A DNA stretch of 64,000 bases from Geopseudomonas aromaticivorans (lineage in GTDB: Bacteria; Pseudomonadota; Gammaproteobacteria; Pseudomonadales; Pseudomonadaceae), in contig NZ_JAHRGL010000018.1 in assembly GCF_019097855.1 (NCBI RefSeq), positions 1 to 64,000 on the forward strand, read 5' to 3'. The notes under the pieces are model-generated. The model was not told the origin of the DNA. It saw only the letters and a program-made list of their open reading frames with translations, and did not search any database. Shown here piece after piece: positions 35,759 to 45,892 of this stretch; the first letter of the stretch is position 1; every line of letters starts with the position of its first letter. The translations under genes were made by a program, and so were the position numbers.

Positions 35759-37105
35759 TCAGCGACGGATCTGCTTCAGTGTGTCGGCGATCAGGAAAGC
35801 CAGCTCCAACGACTGATCGGCGTTGAGGCGCGGGTCGCAGTGGGTGTGGTAGCGATCCGAAAGTCCGGCTTCGGTGATCGGGCGGGTGCCGCCGATGCAT
35901 TCGGTGACGTTCTGCCCGGTCATTTCGATGTGGATGCCGCCGGGGTAGCTGTTCTCCGCTTGGTGTACCTGGAAGAACTGCTTCACCTCGTTCAGCACCT
36001 GGGCGAAGTCGCGGGTCTTGTAGCCGCTGCTGGCCTTGATGGTGTTGCCGTGCATCGGGTCCGAGCTCCACAGCACCTGGCGGCCTTCGCCCTGCACGGC
36101 GCGGATCAGGCGCGGCAGGTGCTGCTCGACCTTGTCGGCGCCCATGCGCACGATCAGGTTGAGGCGGCCCGGATCGTTGTCCGGGTTGAGGATGTCGATC
36201 AGGCGGATCAGCTCGTCGCTGGCCATGCTCGGGCCGACCTTGACGCCGATCGGGTTGCCGACGCCGCGCAGGAACTCGACGTGGGCGCCGTCCAGCTGGC
36301 GGGTGCGGTCGCCGATCCACAGCATGTGCGCCGAGCAGTCATACCAGTCGCCGGTCAGGCTGTCCTTGCGCGCGAAGGCCTGCTCGTAGTTGAGCAGCAG
36401 GGTTTCATGGGCGGTGAAGAAGCTGGTTTCGCGCACCTGCGGGGCGTTCTCCAACCCGCAGGCGCGCATGAAGGCCAGGGTCTCGTCGATGCGGTCGGCC
36501 AGCTGGCCGTACTTCTCGGTCAGCTCGGCGCTGGCGATGAAGTCGAGGTTCCACTGGTGCACCTGGTGCAGGTCGGCGAAGCCGCCCTGGGCGAAGGCGC
36601 GCAGCAGGTTGAGGCTGGCGGTAGACTGGTGGTAAGCCTGCAGCAGGCGCTCTGGGTCCGGCACCCGGTTCTTCTCATCGAAGCCGATGCCATTGACGAT
36701 GTCGCCGCGGTAGGCGGGCAGGGTCACGCCGTCGATGCTCTCCTCGCCGGAGGAGCGCGGCTTGGCGAACTGGCCGGCCATGCGCCCGACCTTGACCACC
36801 GGGCAGCCGGCGGCAAAGGTCATGGCGATGGCCATCTGCAGCAGCACCTTGAAGGTGTCGCGGATCTTGCCGGCGGAGAACTCGGCGAAGCTCTCGGCGC
36901 AGTCGCCGCCCTGCAGCAGGAAGGCGCGGCCCTGAGTGACTTCGGCGAATTGCCGGCGCAGCTCGCGCGCCTCGCCGGCGAACACCAGTGGTGGATAGCC
37001 CGCGAGGGTCTGCTCCACGCGCGCCAGGTGGGCGGCATCGGGGTACACGGGTTGCTGCTGGATCGGCTTGCTTCTCCAGCTTTCGGGGCTCCAGGTCTGG
37101 CTCAT
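35759..37105 (-). CDS. class II 3-deoxy-7-phosphoheptulonate (DAHP) synthase
   Basis: The start is placed at [12 protein letters not shown], which matches Pseudomonas relatives and leaves 448 residues. This is the plant-like class II enzyme: [10 protein letters not shown] near residue 68, [14 protein letters not shown] near 108, [24 protein letters not shown] near 357 and [15 protein letters not shown] near 399. It condenses phosphoenolpyruvate with erythrose 4-phosphate, the first step of the shikimate pathway. It is a single gene, divergent from the next gene, and the window shows no sign of a phenazine-type cluster around it. Confidence 0.95.
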   Translation of the reverse strand: MSQTWSPESWRSKPIQQQPVYPDAAHLARVEQTLAGYPPLVFAGEARELRRQFAEVTQGRAFLLQGGDCAESFAEFSAGKIRDTFKVLLQMAIAMTFAAGCPVVKVGRMAGQFAKPRSSGEESIDGVTLPAYRGDIVNGIGFDEKNRVPDPERLLQAYHQSTASLNLLRAFAQGGFADLHQVHQWNLDFIASAELTEKYGQLADRIDETLAFMRACGLENAPQVRETSFFTAHETLLLNYEQAFARKDSLTGDWYDCSAHMLWIGDRTRQLDGAHVEFLRGVGNPIGVKVGPSMASDELIRLIDILNPDNDPGRLNLIVRMGADKVEQHLPRLIRAVQGEGRQVLWSSDPMHGNTIKASSGYKTRDFAQVLNEVKQFFQVHQAENSYPGGIHIEMTGQNVTECIGGTRPITEAGLSDRYHTHCDPRLNADQSLELAFLIADTLKQIRR

Positions 37106-37244
37106 CGAACGGCTCGGCTTGCGGATGGCGAATGTTTTCATGTTAACCGATCGGATGCAGCCTCGGGGGTGATGGTTCCGATAGCCTCACTGCATCGATG
37201 CGCCGCAGTCTGCTAGGATGCCGGGCAATTTCCAGGGGGACGAG

Positions 37245-37991
37245 ATGAGCGAATACCATCAGCTGGCCGAGGTGCACGACGACTACGGGGTGATCCGTGT
37301 GGTGCAGGCTGGCGACTATCGCTTTCTCGAGTTCGGCGAAGATGTCGAGCAGAGCTGCAGCTATGTTCCCGATCCGGCCTGGCTGGAGTACGACTACACC
37401 CGCGCGATGCTGCTCGGTGCGCTGCTGCCCGAACGCGCAGAGCGCGCGCTGTTCCTCGGTCTGGGTGGCGGCAGTCTGACTACTACCTGCCTGAAATTCC
37501 TGCCGCTGCAGGCGGTGGAGGCGGTCGAGCTGCGTCCGGCCGTGCCGCAGCTGGCGCGCGAGTTCCTCGGGCTGGCGGATGATCCGCGGCTGACCATCAT
37601 TATTGGCGATGCGCGCACCCGCCTGTCCGATTGCGCGCCGGCCGACCTGATCTATCTGGATCTCTATACCGACACCGGGCCGGCGCCGGCCCACATCGCC
37701 TGGGGCTTTCTCGAGGCCTGCCGCGCGCAGCTGCGCCCCGGCGGCTGGCTGGTCATCAATCAGTGGAGTGGCACTGATGGCAAGCCCTTGGGGGCGCCCC
37801 TGCTGCGCGGGCTGTTCCGCCACTGCTACTGGGAGTGTCCGGTCACCGAGGGCAACGTCATCCTGTATGTGCCGGCCGACGGTGAGCAGGAACTGGACAC
37901 CGAGCGTCTGCGCCAGCGTGCCGCCGCGCTGGCGCCGCGCCTGGGTTATGGCTTGAGTCGCCATATCGATGCGTTGCGCCCGGCAAGCTGA
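37245..37991 (+). CDS. spermidine-synthase-like SAM-dependent methyltransferase
   Basis: The 248-residue protein starts at MSEYHQLAEVHDD after AGGGGGACGAG. It has the Rossmann core of the spermidine synthase fold: LFLGLGGGSLTTTCLKFLPLQAVEAVEL near residues 70-97 and ADLIYLDLYTD near 140. The polyamine-binding signature is not fully conserved, so it may be a paralogous methyltransferase or aminopropyltransferase. It is alone, followed by the leader of deaD. Confidence 0.82.
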   Translation: MSEYHQLAEVHDDYGVIRVVQAGDYRFLEFGEDVEQSCSYVPDPAWLEYDYTRAMLLGALLPERAERALFLGLGGGSLTTTCLKFLPLQAVEAVELRPAVPQLAREFLGLADDPRLTIIIGDARTRLSDCAPADLIYLDLYTDTGPAPAHIAWGFLEACRAQLRPGGWLVINQWSGTDGKPLGAPLLRGLFRHCYWECPVTEGNVILYVPADGEQELDTERLRQRAAALAPRLGYGLSRHIDALRPAS

Positions 37992-38284
37992 GCGCTCTGC
38001 GCCGGGTTTTTCCGGATGTGCGGGGCAAAAATAGCGCGACTCGGCACATATTTTGCGTTATTATGCGCGCCGGCTTTGACGCGCCCTGTTCAAACTCTGC
38101 ACCATCAGGAAGCGCTGCTTCCGCCGTGCGTCCGTCTCCACGGACACCTCTTGACGAACTATCCTTTTCACGCGATTTCGCAAATCCCCGCCGACCAGGC
38201 TGCCAGGGTGACCCTTTGGGTCTTGCTTTTGGCTGGCGCAGCGCTGGCCATGGGTCTTTGCGGATGTACATGAGGCAAATACCC
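37992..38284 (+). promoter_or_regulatory. long leader region upstream of deaD
   Basis: About 290 bases without a gene. A possible -10 TTATTATG lies near 38057-38064, leaving a 5' untranslated leader of up to about 220 bases that contains GC-rich arms. Long leaders that fold differently at low temperature are usual for csdA/deaD genes of other bacteria. Confidence 0.4.
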
Positions 38285-39967
38285 ATGACCGAAACTATCG
38301 TTGGCGGCTTCGCCGCGCTCAATCTTCACCCGGCTGTGCTTTCCGCAATTACTGCGGTGGGCTACGAAGAGCCGTCCGCCATCCAGGCCCAGTCGATTCC
38401 GGTAATCCTCGCCGGCCACGACATGATCGGCCAGGCGCAGACCGGTACCGGCAAGACCGCGGCCTTCGCCCTGCCGCTGCTGTCGCTGCTCGATCCGGCC
38501 CGCCGCGAGCCGCAGATCCTCATCCTGACGCCGACCCGCGAGCTGGCCCTGCAGGTCGCCGCGGCCTTCGAGCGCTATTCCAGCGACATGCCTGGCGTGA
38601 AGGTGCTGGCGGTGTACGGCGGCGCGCCCATGGGGCCGCAGCTCAAGGCTCTGCGCCAGGGTGCCCAGGTAGTGGTAGCGACCCCGGGACGCCTGTGCGA
38701 CCACCTGCGTCGCGACGAGAAGCTGCTGGCTACCGTCGATCGCCTGGTCCTCGACGAGGCCGACGAGATGCTCAAGCTCGGCTTCATGGAAGACATCGAG
38801 TCGATCTTCCAGGCTCTGCCGGAAAGCCGCCAGACCGTGCTGTTCTCCGCGACCCTGCCGGCCTCGATCCGTGCCATCGCCGAGCGCAACCTGAAGTCCC
38901 CGAAACACGTCAAGATCGCCACCAAGACCCAGACCGTCGAGAGCATCGAGCAGGCCCACCTGATGGTGCATGCCGACCAGAAGCAGGCCGCCGTGCTGCG
39001 TCTGCTGGAAGTCGAGCAGTTCGATGCGCTGATCGGCTTCGTGCGCACCAAGCAGGCCACCCTCGACATCGCCGAGATGCTCGAGCGCAACGGCTACCGC
39101 GCTGCCGCGCTGAACGGCGACATCGCCCAGGCCCAGCGCGAGCGTGTGGTCGAGTCGCTCAAGGACGGCACCTTGGACATCGTGATCGCCACCGACGTCG
39201 CCGCCCGCGGCCTCGACGTGCCGCGCATCACCCATGTGTTCAATATCGACATGCCGTACGACCCAGAGTCCTACGTACACCGCATCGGCCGTACCGGCCG
39301 TGCCGGGCGTACCGGTCGCGCACTGCTGCTGGTGACCCCGCGCGAGCGCCGCATGCTGCAGGTGATCGAGCGCGTCACCGGGCAGAAGGTCGCCGAGATC
39401 AAGATGCCGGATGCCGAAACCGTCCTGGAAGCCCGTCTGCAGCGTCTGACCAACAGCCTCAAGCCGCTGCTGGAAGGCGCCGAGGCCGCCCGTGGCGAGA
39501 TCGGTGTCGAGCTGTGCCGTCGCCTGGAGTGCACTCCGGAGCAGCTGGCTGCCGCCCTGCTGGCCAAGTTGACCCAGGGTCAGGCTCTGGATTTGGAAAG
39601 CGTGCGGCGCGAACAGCCGGCAGCCCCGGCTCCGGCCCGCGAGCGTCCGGCTGGCGACCGTCCTGAGCGTACCGGCGAGCGCAGCGGCGAAGCCCGTCCG
39701 CGCCGTCCGATGGAGCCGCTGGCCGAAGGCCGCGTGCGCTGCCGCACCGCGCTGGGCAAGCGCGACGGTATCGCCGCCAAGAACCTGCTCGGCGCCATCA
39801 TCAACGAGGGCAAGCTGGTCCGCGAGGCTATCGGTCGCATCCAGGTGCGCGAGACCTTCAGTCTGGTGGAGCTGCCGGAGGAGGGCCTGGAGCGTGTACT
39901 GGGTCGCCTGAAGGAAACCCGCGTCGCCGGCAAGGCCCTGCGCCTGCGTCGCTATCACGAAGAGTGA
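38285..39967 (+). CDS. deaD: DEAD-box RNA helicase DeaD/CsdA
   Basis: I choose the ATG at 38285 (MTETIVGGFAALNLHP), which lines up with the family start; the 89-codon upstream extension is not coding-like. The 560-residue protein contains the Q motif (about 8-36), AQTGTGKT, PTRELALQ, DEAD (VLDEADEML), SAT (FSATLP) and HRIGRTGRAGRTG. The C-terminal third carries the DbpA-type RNA-binding domain (residues about 480-555). In relatives it is a cold-induced helicase assisting ribosome assembly and mRNA translation. A terminator follows. Confidence 0.96.
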   Translation: MTETIVGGFAALNLHPAVLSAITAVGYEEPSAIQAQSIPVILAGHDMIGQAQTGTGKTAAFALPLLSLLDPARREPQILILTPTRELALQVAAAFERYSSDMPGVKVLAVYGGAPMGPQLKALRQGAQVVVATPGRLCDHLRRDEKLLATVDRLVLDEADEMLKLGFMEDIESIFQALPESRQTVLFSATLPASIRAIAERNLKSPKHVKIATKTQTVESIEQAHLMVHADQKQAAVLRLLEVEQFDALIGFVRTKQATLDIAEMLERNGYRAAALNGDIAQAQRERVVESLKDGTLDIVIATDVAARGLDVPRITHVFNIDMPYDPESYVHRIGRTGRAGRTGRALLLVTPRERRMLQVIERVTGQKVAEIKMPDAETVLEARLQRLTNSLKPLLEGAEAARGEIGVELCRRLECTPEQLAAALLAKLTQGQALDLESVRREQPAAPAPARERPAGDRPERTGERSGEARPRRPMEPLAEGRVRCRTALGKRDGIAAKNLLGAIINEGKLVREAIGRIQVRETFSLVELPEEGLERVLGRLKETRVAGKALRLRRYHEE

Positions 39968-39983
39968 TGATCGCGTGACAGCA

Positions 39984-40015
39984 AAACGCCCCGCCTAGTG
40001 CGGGGCGTTTTTGTT
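39984..40015 (+). terminator. intrinsic terminator after deaD
   Basis: The stem AAACGCCCCGC / GCGGGGCGTTT (39984-39994, 40000-40010) has a CTAGT loop followed by TTTGTTTG. Confidence 0.9.
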
Positions 40016-40091
40016 TGTGTCGTCGACGGTCGTCTGCTATCTGCTGCTGGGCTTCTCTGCTTCTCTGCTCCGGCGGCAGGTTGGCAGGCGG

Positions 40092-40859
40092 TCAGCCGAA
40101 GCGGTAGATATCCATGCCGAGGGTGCCCTTATCGAAGCCCTGATGCTCGACGTGGAACTCCCCGCCGGCGCCGCGGGCGAAGAACAGCGGCAGCAGGTGC
40201 TCGTCACTCGGGTGGCTGCGCACCGCCCAGGGTGCCTGCTGGCGGTAGTCGTGGAGGGCGGACTCGTCGCCGCTGGTCAGGTGTTCGACAATCCAGTCGC
40301 GAAACTCGCGGGCCCACGGTTCGACCACTTCCGGGCCGGCATTCCAGTCCAGATCGCGCAGATTGTGGGTGATGCTGCCCGAGCCGATCAGCAGGATGTC
40401 TTGCGCGCGCAGCTCGGCGAGCAGACGGCCGAGTCGGGTCTGCAGCGCTGGCCCCTGGTGGCTGGGCAGCGACAGCTGCACGACAGGAATGTCGGCATCC
40501 GGATACATCAGTCTCAGCGGCACCCAGGCGCCATGATCCAGCGGGCGCTGCGGGTCGAGCTGCGCCGGCAAGCCGGCTTTCTCCAGCAGTTCGCGAATCT
40601 CCATGGCCAGCTGCGGCGCGCCCGGCGGTGTGTAGTCGAGCGCGTAGAGCGCCGGCGGGAAGCCGTAGAAGTCGTGCCAGGCCTGCTGTTGCTGCGCGGA
40701 GGTCAGGCGCAGGTCACTGGTTTCCCAGTGGGCGGAAACCACCAGAATGGCCTTGGGGCGTGGCAGCTCGCGGGCCAGGCGGGCGAGCTGTCGGCCGGTG
40801 TCGCCCGGTTGCAGGGCGACCATCGGCGAGCCGTGGGAAATGAACAGACTGGGCAGCAT
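40092..40859 (-). CDS. ygiD: YgiD-type extradiol (DOPA 4,5-) dioxygenase
   Basis: This 255-residue LigB-superfamily member has FISHGSPMVALQPG near the start (first metal His), SAHWETSDLRL near residue 42, LDHGAWVPLRLMYPD near 110 and LIGSGSITHNL near 160. E. coli YgiD opens L-DOPA extradiol at a zinc or iron site. The physiological role in Pseudomonas is unknown. It stands alone between the deaD terminator and tpm. Confidence 0.88.
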   Translation of the reverse strand: MLPSLFISHGSPMVALQPGDTGRQLARLARELPRPKAILVVSAHWETSDLRLTSAQQQQAWHDFYGFPPALYALDYTPPGAPQLAMEIRELLEKAGLPAQLDPQRPLDHGAWVPLRLMYPDADIPVVQLSLPSHQGPALQTRLGRLLAELRAQDILLIGSGSITHNLRDLDWNAGPEVVEPWAREFRDWIVEHLTSGDESALHDYRQQAPWAVRSHPSDEHLLPLFFARGAGGEFHVEHQGFDKGTLGMDIYRFG

Positions 40860-40969
40860 GGCAGGTGTCTCCGGATGACTATGTTGCTATCTTCGGGAGA
40901 CGAACCATCGAAATCCAGTATAAGTTTTCGACCATTAGGATCGAATCAGGCAATCAAAGGGAGACCACG

Positions 40970-41626
40970 ATGCACGAGGAGTTCTGGCAGGCGCGCTGGG
41001 CGCGCAACGAAATCGGTTTTCACTGCAGCGAGGTGAATCCGTCGCTGCAGAAGTACTGGCCGGCGCTGCAGCTGGCGTCCGCCAGCGAGGTGCTGGTGCC
41101 GCTGTGTGGCAAGAGCCTGGACATGCCCTGGCTGGCCGTCCAGGGGCATGCGGTGCTGGGCGTGGAGCTGGCGGAGCGGGCCGTGCAGGACTTCTTCGCC
41201 GAGCAGCAGCTGGTGGCGCAGGTTGGCACCGATGGCGCCTTGCGCAGGTATCAGGCGCAGGGCATTGCCGTGCTGCAGGGGGACTTTTTCGCCGTCACGC
41301 CAGCGCAGACAGCGGGTTGTACCGGCTATTACGACCGCGCGGCGCTGATCGCCCTGCCGCCGGAGATGCGCCGTCGCTACGTGGCCCAGCTGCAGGCGCT
41401 GCTGCCGAGTGGCTGCCATGGGCTGCTGGTGACCATCGATTATCCGCAGGAGCAGAAGGACGGCCCGCCGTTCGCAGTCAGCGATGCCGAGGTGCACGAG
41501 CTGTATGGCGGAGGCTGGAAGGTCGAGCTGCTGGAGGACACCGATGTGCTGGCGGACAACGCCAAGTTCGGCGCCCAGGCGGTGACTGAGCTGCGCCAGC
41601 GGGTGTATCGGCTGGTGCGTCGCTAG
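40970..41626 (+). CDS. tpm: thiopurine S-methyltransferase
   Basis: This 218-residue SAM-dependent methyltransferase of the TPMT family begins MHEEFWQARWARNEIGFH. Key motifs are VLVPLCGKSLDM near residue 43 (SAM site), GVELAERAVQDFF and YYDRAALIALPPEMR near 130. In pseudomonads Tpm methylates selenium and tellurium species and gives tellurite resistance. The start ATG follows AAGGGAGACC. Upstream (40860-40969) is a short AT-richer promoter region divergent from the dioxygenase gene. Confidence 0.94.
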   Translation: MHEEFWQARWARNEIGFHCSEVNPSLQKYWPALQLASASEVLVPLCGKSLDMPWLAVQGHAVLGVELAERAVQDFFAEQQLVAQVGTDGALRRYQAQGIAVLQGDFFAVTPAQTAGCTGYYDRAALIALPPEMRRRYVAQLQALLPSGCHGLLVTIDYPQEQKDGPPFAVSDAEVHELYGGGWKVELLEDTDVLADNAKFGAQAVTELRQRVYRLVRR

Positions 41627-41669
41627 CGACTCCGACGAATGCCGGGGCCGCCACTGGCCTGGGTAGTCG

Positions 41670-42317
41670 TCAGTTGCTGCTCTGCAGGCGCCGCATGAAG
41701 GCATCGGACTCGTCGATAGCACGCTGCATGTCGCGCAGCAGCTGGTCGACGTTGCCCTGCAGGGTGCGGTATTCGCCCTGCAGCGAGCCAATCGCGCGGG
41801 CGTTGAGGTTGTGCTTGAGAAACAGCACCTGGTCGTGCAGCACGCTAAGTACCGGCTCGATACGCCGTTCGGCTGTCTTCATGCGCTGGAGCAGGGTGCG
41901 GTAGTCCTGGCGGGTGCGGGCCAGCTCGCGGGCACTGGCGCTGCGCAGGCTGGCGTTGCTGTACTGCGCCAGCTCGCCCTCCCATTCGTCGAACAGCGCT
42001 TCGGCCACGTCCTCGACGGCGGCGATGCGCTGATGCACGGCCTTGGCGCTGTCTTCGCTGGCGCGGTATTCGCTGTCCAGCGCGTTGTAGCGCTCCTCCA
42101 GCTCGCCACCGTTGACCTGCACCACGCTGCGGTAGCGCTCCAGCGCATCGCGGAACTGCTGCTTGGCTTCCACCTGGGCGTCACGTGCTTCCTCGACGCG
42201 GTCGGCGAGAATGTCGCGCTTGTGTACGCCGACTTTTTCCATGGCGCTGTAGTAGGCGCTCTGGCAGCCGGTCAGCAGGAGCAGGGCGGCGAAGAAGAGG
42301 GAGGCAGTGCGGCGCAT
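41670..42317 (-). CDS. DUF2959 lipoprotein
   Basis: The 215-residue protein begins with a lipoprotein signal (MRRTASLFFAALLLLTGCQ, with the lipobox Cys near residue 18). A long helical region follows that is predicted to be coiled-coil throughout (RVEEARDAQVEAKQQFRDALE; EYRTLQGNVDQLLRDMQRAIDE). This matches DUF2959, found in the outer or inner membrane of gammaproteobacteria without known function. It is separate from htpX by about 100 bases. Confidence 0.88.
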   Translation of the reverse strand: MRRTASLFFAALLLLTGCQSAYYSAMEKVGVHKRDILADRVEEARDAQVEAKQQFRDALERYRSVVQVNGGELEERYNALDSEYRASEDSAKAVHQRIAAVEDVAEALFDEWEGELAQYSNASLRSASARELARTRQDYRTLLQRMKTAERRIEPVLSVLHDQVLFLKHNLNARAIGSLQGEYRTLQGNVDQLLRDMQRAIDESDAFMRRLQSSN

Positions 42318-42421
42318 CGGGAGCTTCTCGCGGGGGATAACGGGGACATGGTAACCAGCGGACAAGAAAAGGGCGACTTGCGTCGCCCTGTCCCGGGGTA
42401 AAACTTCGACCCGCTTGGCAA

Positions 42422-43297
42422 TCAGTGACCGCGCTGGCGCAGGGCCTCGATGCGGTCTTCCAGCGGCGGGTGGGTCATCAGCAGGCCTGCCAGGCCATGC
42501 TTGAGGCCGCCGTTGATGCCAAACGCGGTCATGCTTTCCGGCATGTGAACCGGCACGCCCTGTTCGGCGCGCAGGCGCTGCAGCGCGGCGATCATCGCCC
42601 CGGTGCCGGCCAGGTCGGCGCCGGACTCGTCGGCGCGGAACTCGCGTTTGCGCGAGAACCACATGACGATGATGCTGGCGAGGATGCCCAGCACCAGCTC
42701 GGCGAAGATGGTCGCCACGAAGTAGCCGATACCCGGGCCTTCCTCGTTCTTGAGGATCACCTTGTCGACGAAGTTGCCGAAGATGCGCGCGAAGAACATC
42801 ACGAAGGTGTTCACCACGCCCTGGATCAGCGACAGGGTGACCATGTCGCCGTTGGCCACGTGACCGATCTCGTGGGCCAGTACGGCCTTCACTTCGTCCG
42901 GCGAGAAGCGCTCGAGCAGGCCCTGGCTGACCGCGACCAGCGCATCGTTCTTGTTCCAGCCGGTGGCGAAGGCATTGGCCTCGTAGGCGGGGAAGATGCC
43001 GACCTCGGGCATCTTGATCCCGGCATCGCGGGACAGTTGCTCGACGGTCTGCAGCAGCCACTGCTCGTGGCGGGTGCGTGGCTGGCTGATGATTTCGGTG
43101 CCGGTGCTCATCTTCGCCATCCACTTGGAGATGAACAGCGAGATCAGCGAGCCGGCAAAACCGAACACGGCGCAGTAGACCAGCAGGCTGCCGTAGTTCT
43201 GGCCGGTGAAGCGGTCGACTCCGAGCAGCTTGAGGGTGATGCTGGCAATTACCAGTACGGCCAGGTTGGTGGCCAGGAACAGCAGAATACGCATCAT
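42422..43297 (-). CDS. htpX: HtpX membrane zinc metalloprotease
   Basis: The 291-residue protease has two N-terminal membrane helices (about 5-25 and 35-54), the zinc motif HEIGH in [13 protein letters not shown] near residues 139-143, and a third ligand Glu in [14 protein letters not shown]. Two further hydrophobic segments follow the active site. It degrades damaged inner-membrane proteins with FtsH. A leader of about 90 bases separates it from the next gene. Confidence 0.97.
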   Translation of the reverse strand: MMRILLFLATNLAVLVIASITLKLLGVDRFTGQNYGSLLVYCAVFGFAGSLISLFISKWMAKMSTGTEIISQPRTRHEQWLLQTVEQLSRDAGIKMPEVGIFPAYEANAFATGWNKNDALVAVSQGLLERFSPDEVKAVLAHEIGHVANGDMVTLSLIQGVVNTFVMFFARIFGNFVDKVILKNEEGPGIGYFVATIFAELVLGILASIIVMWFSRKREFRADESGADLAGTGAMIAALQRLRAEQGVPVHMPESMTAFGINGGLKHGLAGLLMTHPPLEDRIEALRQRGH

Positions 43298-43387
43298 GAT
43301 GAAAACCGTCTCCTTGCGGCAGAGTCGCGATGAGTCTGAGCGGCTATATAAGGGAGCGCGCGGGGTTATTACAACCCGGGCGCTATT

Positions 43388-43840
43388 TCAAACTGTGTCG
43401 CCTGCCGGTTTGGAGTCGGAATTGAGCAGTTGGCGGGCCAGATTGGCCAGGCGTTCGCCATCGTTGCTGGCGAGGCATTCCTGCAGTTGGCGGGCCAGCG
43501 TGCTGCGCACCCGCAACGCATTCGGCGGCAGGTCGGAGCCTTGCAGTGGCGCATCGGCAATGCGCGTGGACAGGCGCAGGAAGCCTTTCTCGCTCAACAC
43601 CACCTGCTCGACAGCCTCGTGGTTGAGGGTGCCGGCATGGCGCAGGTAGCCTTCCTCGCCGAGCCAAAGCAGGGTGCCCAGGCAGCTCTGGTGGCGGACG
43701 GCAGGCAGGCCGTACTCGTCAGGCTCGTGGTAGCCGATCAGGTCGTCGATGTAGAGGGTGGTCTTGCGCGGAAACGCCCGGTAGAGCGCGAGCAGGGCGC
43801 GGCTGGCGTCCTGGTAGAAGTCGTCGATCTGTAGATCCAT
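43388..43840 (-). CDS. conserved protein of unknown function, winged-helix-like
   Basis: This 150-residue soluble protein begins MDLQIDDFYQDASRALLALYRAFPRKTTLYIDDL. The middle contains a possible winged helix (CLGTLLWLGEEGYLRHAG ... VVLSEKGFLRLS). It occurs between htpX and alaA as in other pseudomonads. The region spanning SCLGTLLWLGEEGYLR and TERGF-like VVLSEKGFLR looks like a DNA-binding fold used in phage or regulatory proteins, but no ligand or target is evident. Confidence 0.75.
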   Translation of the reverse strand: MDLQIDDFYQDASRALLALYRAFPRKTTLYIDDLIGYHEPDEYGLPAVRHQSCLGTLLWLGEEGYLRHAGTLNHEAVEQVVLSEKGFLRLSTRIADAPLQGSDLPPNALRVRSTLARQLQECLASNDGERLANLARQLLNSDSKPAGDTV

Positions 43841-43886
43841 GCTGTGGACTCGCGTCTGCCGCCCCGCAGGGCGGCAGATCGACAGG

Positions 43887-45098
43887 TTACTGGCGGTAGC
43901 CCTTGATGAAGTTGCCGATGCGGCCGATGGCCAGCTCGAGGTCGTCGACCCGCGGCAGGGTGACCACGCGGAAGTGGTCCGGCCACGGCCAGTTGAAGGC
44001 GGTGCCCTGGACGATCAGCAGCTTTTCCTGCAGCAGCAGGTCGAGGACGAACTTTTCGTCGTTGTGGATCGGGCAGACCTTGGGGTCGATCTTCGGGAAG
44101 GCGTAGAGCGCGCCCATCGGCTTGACGCAGCTGACCCCGGGGATGTCGTTGAGCAGCTCCCAGGTGCGGTTGCGCTGCTCGTACAGGCGGCCATGGGGCA
44201 GGACCAGGTCGTTGATGCTCTGGTAGCCGCCCAGCGCGGTCTGGATCGCATGCTGCGCCGGCACGTTGGCGCACAGACGCATGTTGGCGAGGATGTCGAG
44301 GCCCTCGATGTAGCCGCGCGCCTTGTGCTTGGGGCCGGAGATGATCACCCAGCCGGAGCGGAAGCCGGCCACCCGGTAGGATTTGGACAGGCCGTTGAAG
44401 GTCAGGCACAGCACGTCCGGGGCCAGCGAAGCGGTGGAGATGTGCTCGGCGCCGTCGTAGAGGATCTTGTCGTAGATCTCGTCGGAGAAGATCACCAGAT
44501 TGTGCTGGCGGGCGACCTCGATGATCTCTTCCAGCACTTCCTTGGGGTACACCGCGCCGGTGGGGTTGTTCGGGTTGATCAGCAGCAGCGCCCTGGTGTT
44601 GCGAGTGATCTTGGCCTTCATGTCGGCGATGTCGGGATACCAGTTCGACTGCTCGTCGCACAGGTAGTGCACCGCCTTGCCGCCGGCCAGACTGGTGGCG
44701 GCGGTCCACAGCGGGTAGTCGGGTGCCGGGATCAGCACCTCGTCGCCGTTGTTGAGCAGGGCCTGCAGGGCCATGACGATCAGCTCGGACACGCCGTTGC
44801 CGAGGTAGATGTCCTCGATGGTGACGCCTTCGATATTTTTCTGCTGGCAGTACTGCATCACCGCCTTGCGCGCGCTGAACAGGCCCTTGGAGTCACTGTA
44901 GCCCTGGGAGATCGGCAGGTTGCGGATCACGTCCTGCAGGATTTCCTCCGGCGCCTCGAAACCGAACGGCGCGGGGTTGCCGATGTTCAGCTTGAGGATG
45001 CGGTGGCCTTCATCTTCGAGGCGCTTGGCGTGCTTGAGTACCGGCCCGCGGATGTCGTAGCAGACGTTGGCGAGCTTGTTGGATTTGCTGACCTGCAT
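43887..45098 (-). CDS. alaA: alanine-synthesizing aminotransferase AlaA
   Basis: I choose [18 protein letters not shown], giving 403 residues and a start typical for AlaA. This class I/II PLP enzyme has the pyridine-binding [11 protein letters not shown] near residue 173, the [13 protein letters not shown] region and the PLP lysine in [17 protein letters not shown] near residue 240. It transfers an amino group between glutamate and pyruvate. It is divergent from msrB, with 169 bases between. Confidence 0.93.
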   Translation of the reverse strand: MQVSKSNKLANVCYDIRGPVLKHAKRLEDEGHRILKLNIGNPAPFGFEAPEEILQDVIRNLPISQGYSDSKGLFSARKAVMQYCQQKNIEGVTIEDIYLGNGVSELIVMALQALLNNGDEVLIPAPDYPLWTAATSLAGGKAVHYLCDEQSNWYPDIADMKAKITRNTRALLLINPNNPTGAVYPKEVLEEIIEVARQHNLVIFSDEIYDKILYDGAEHISTASLAPDVLCLTFNGLSKSYRVAGFRSGWVIISGPKHKARGYIEGLDILANMRLCANVPAQHAIQTALGGYQSINDLVLPHGRLYEQRNRTWELLNDIPGVSCVKPMGALYAFPKIDPKVCPIHNDEKFVLDLLLQEKLLIVQGTAFNWPWPDHFRVVTLPRVDDLELAIGRIGNFIKGYRQ

Positions 45099-45267
45099 GG
45101 TGGGACCCCGATCTAACCAGCGCCCGCCTCGGCGCTGGCTCAAGTCGTCCGGGGGCGGCTTGGCAGGCTCGATGGCGGGTGACAGACTGAAAGCTACGCA
45201 TCATACGGCTGCCCTGTGCCCGGTGAAAGGGAAGGCGCCGGCTTTTTTCCACGGCGAGGTGAATTAC

Positions 45268-45663
45268 ATGCAAAAGGTCGAAAAGCCTCTGGACGAGTGG
45301 CGCGAGGAGCTGTCGGAGAGCCAGTTCCAGGTCTGCCGCCTGAAGGGTACCGAGCGCGCCTTCAGCGGTGAGTACTACCGGTGCAAGACTCCGGGGGTGT
45401 ATCACTGCGCCTGCTGCGACGAAGCCTTGTTCGACTCGGAGGCCAAGTTCGATTCCGGTTGCGGCTGGCCAAGCTATTTCCAGCCGGTTTCCGCCGCGGC
45501 GCTGCGCCAGGTGGAAGACTTCAGCCACGGCATGCACCGCATCGAGGTGCTTTGCGCGCGCTGCGATGCGCACTTGGGGCACGTGTTCCCGGACGGTCCC
45601 GCGCCGACCGGTCTGCGCTACTGCATCAACTCCGTGGCCCTGCGCCTCAAAGCGCGTGAGTAA
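45268..45663 (+). CDS. msrB: peptide methionine-(R)-sulfoxide reductase MsrB
   Basis: This 131-residue enzyme has a strong GAGGTG ribosome site. Zinc ligands are CACCDEALF near residue 46 and [15 protein letters not shown] near residue 95. The catalytic Cys is in RYCINSVAL near 118. GCGWPSYF marks the substrate pocket. It reduces R-methionine sulfoxide in proteins. It ends at an AT-rich hairpin that can act as terminator. Confidence 0.97.
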   Translation: MQKVEKPLDEWREELSESQFQVCRLKGTERAFSGEYYRCKTPGVYHCACCDEALFDSEAKFDSGCGWPSYFQPVSAAALRQVEDFSHGMHRIEVLCARCDAHLGHVFPDGPAPTGLRYCINSVALRLKARE

Positions 45664-45666
45664 GGT

Positions 45667-45715
45667 AATGCATTCAATAGGCTTGCTAGTCTATTGAATG
45701 CATTGATTATTTTTC
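45667..45715 (+). terminator. AT-rich hairpin after msrB
   Basis: A perfect 14-base inverted pair AATGCATTCAATAG (45667-45680) / CTATTGAATGCATT (45691-45704) with a 10-base loop precedes GATTATTTTTC. The AT content is unusual for this chromosome's terminators, which are mostly GC stems. Confidence 0.7.
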
Positions 45716-45892
45716 TGAAGTTAAAGTGTTTTGTGAAGTAGGGCAGTCAGGTAGGCCTGCCTGAAAGGGTGTCAATGGCTGAAGAGAATACCCCTATAAG
45801 CTTCTGACACGCTGGGCTAGGCCGCAGGATGGCTGATCCTGTCGCTGCGCCGGCGTTGTGTGTGTGTCGCGGTTCATGTCGAGGGAGTGTGC

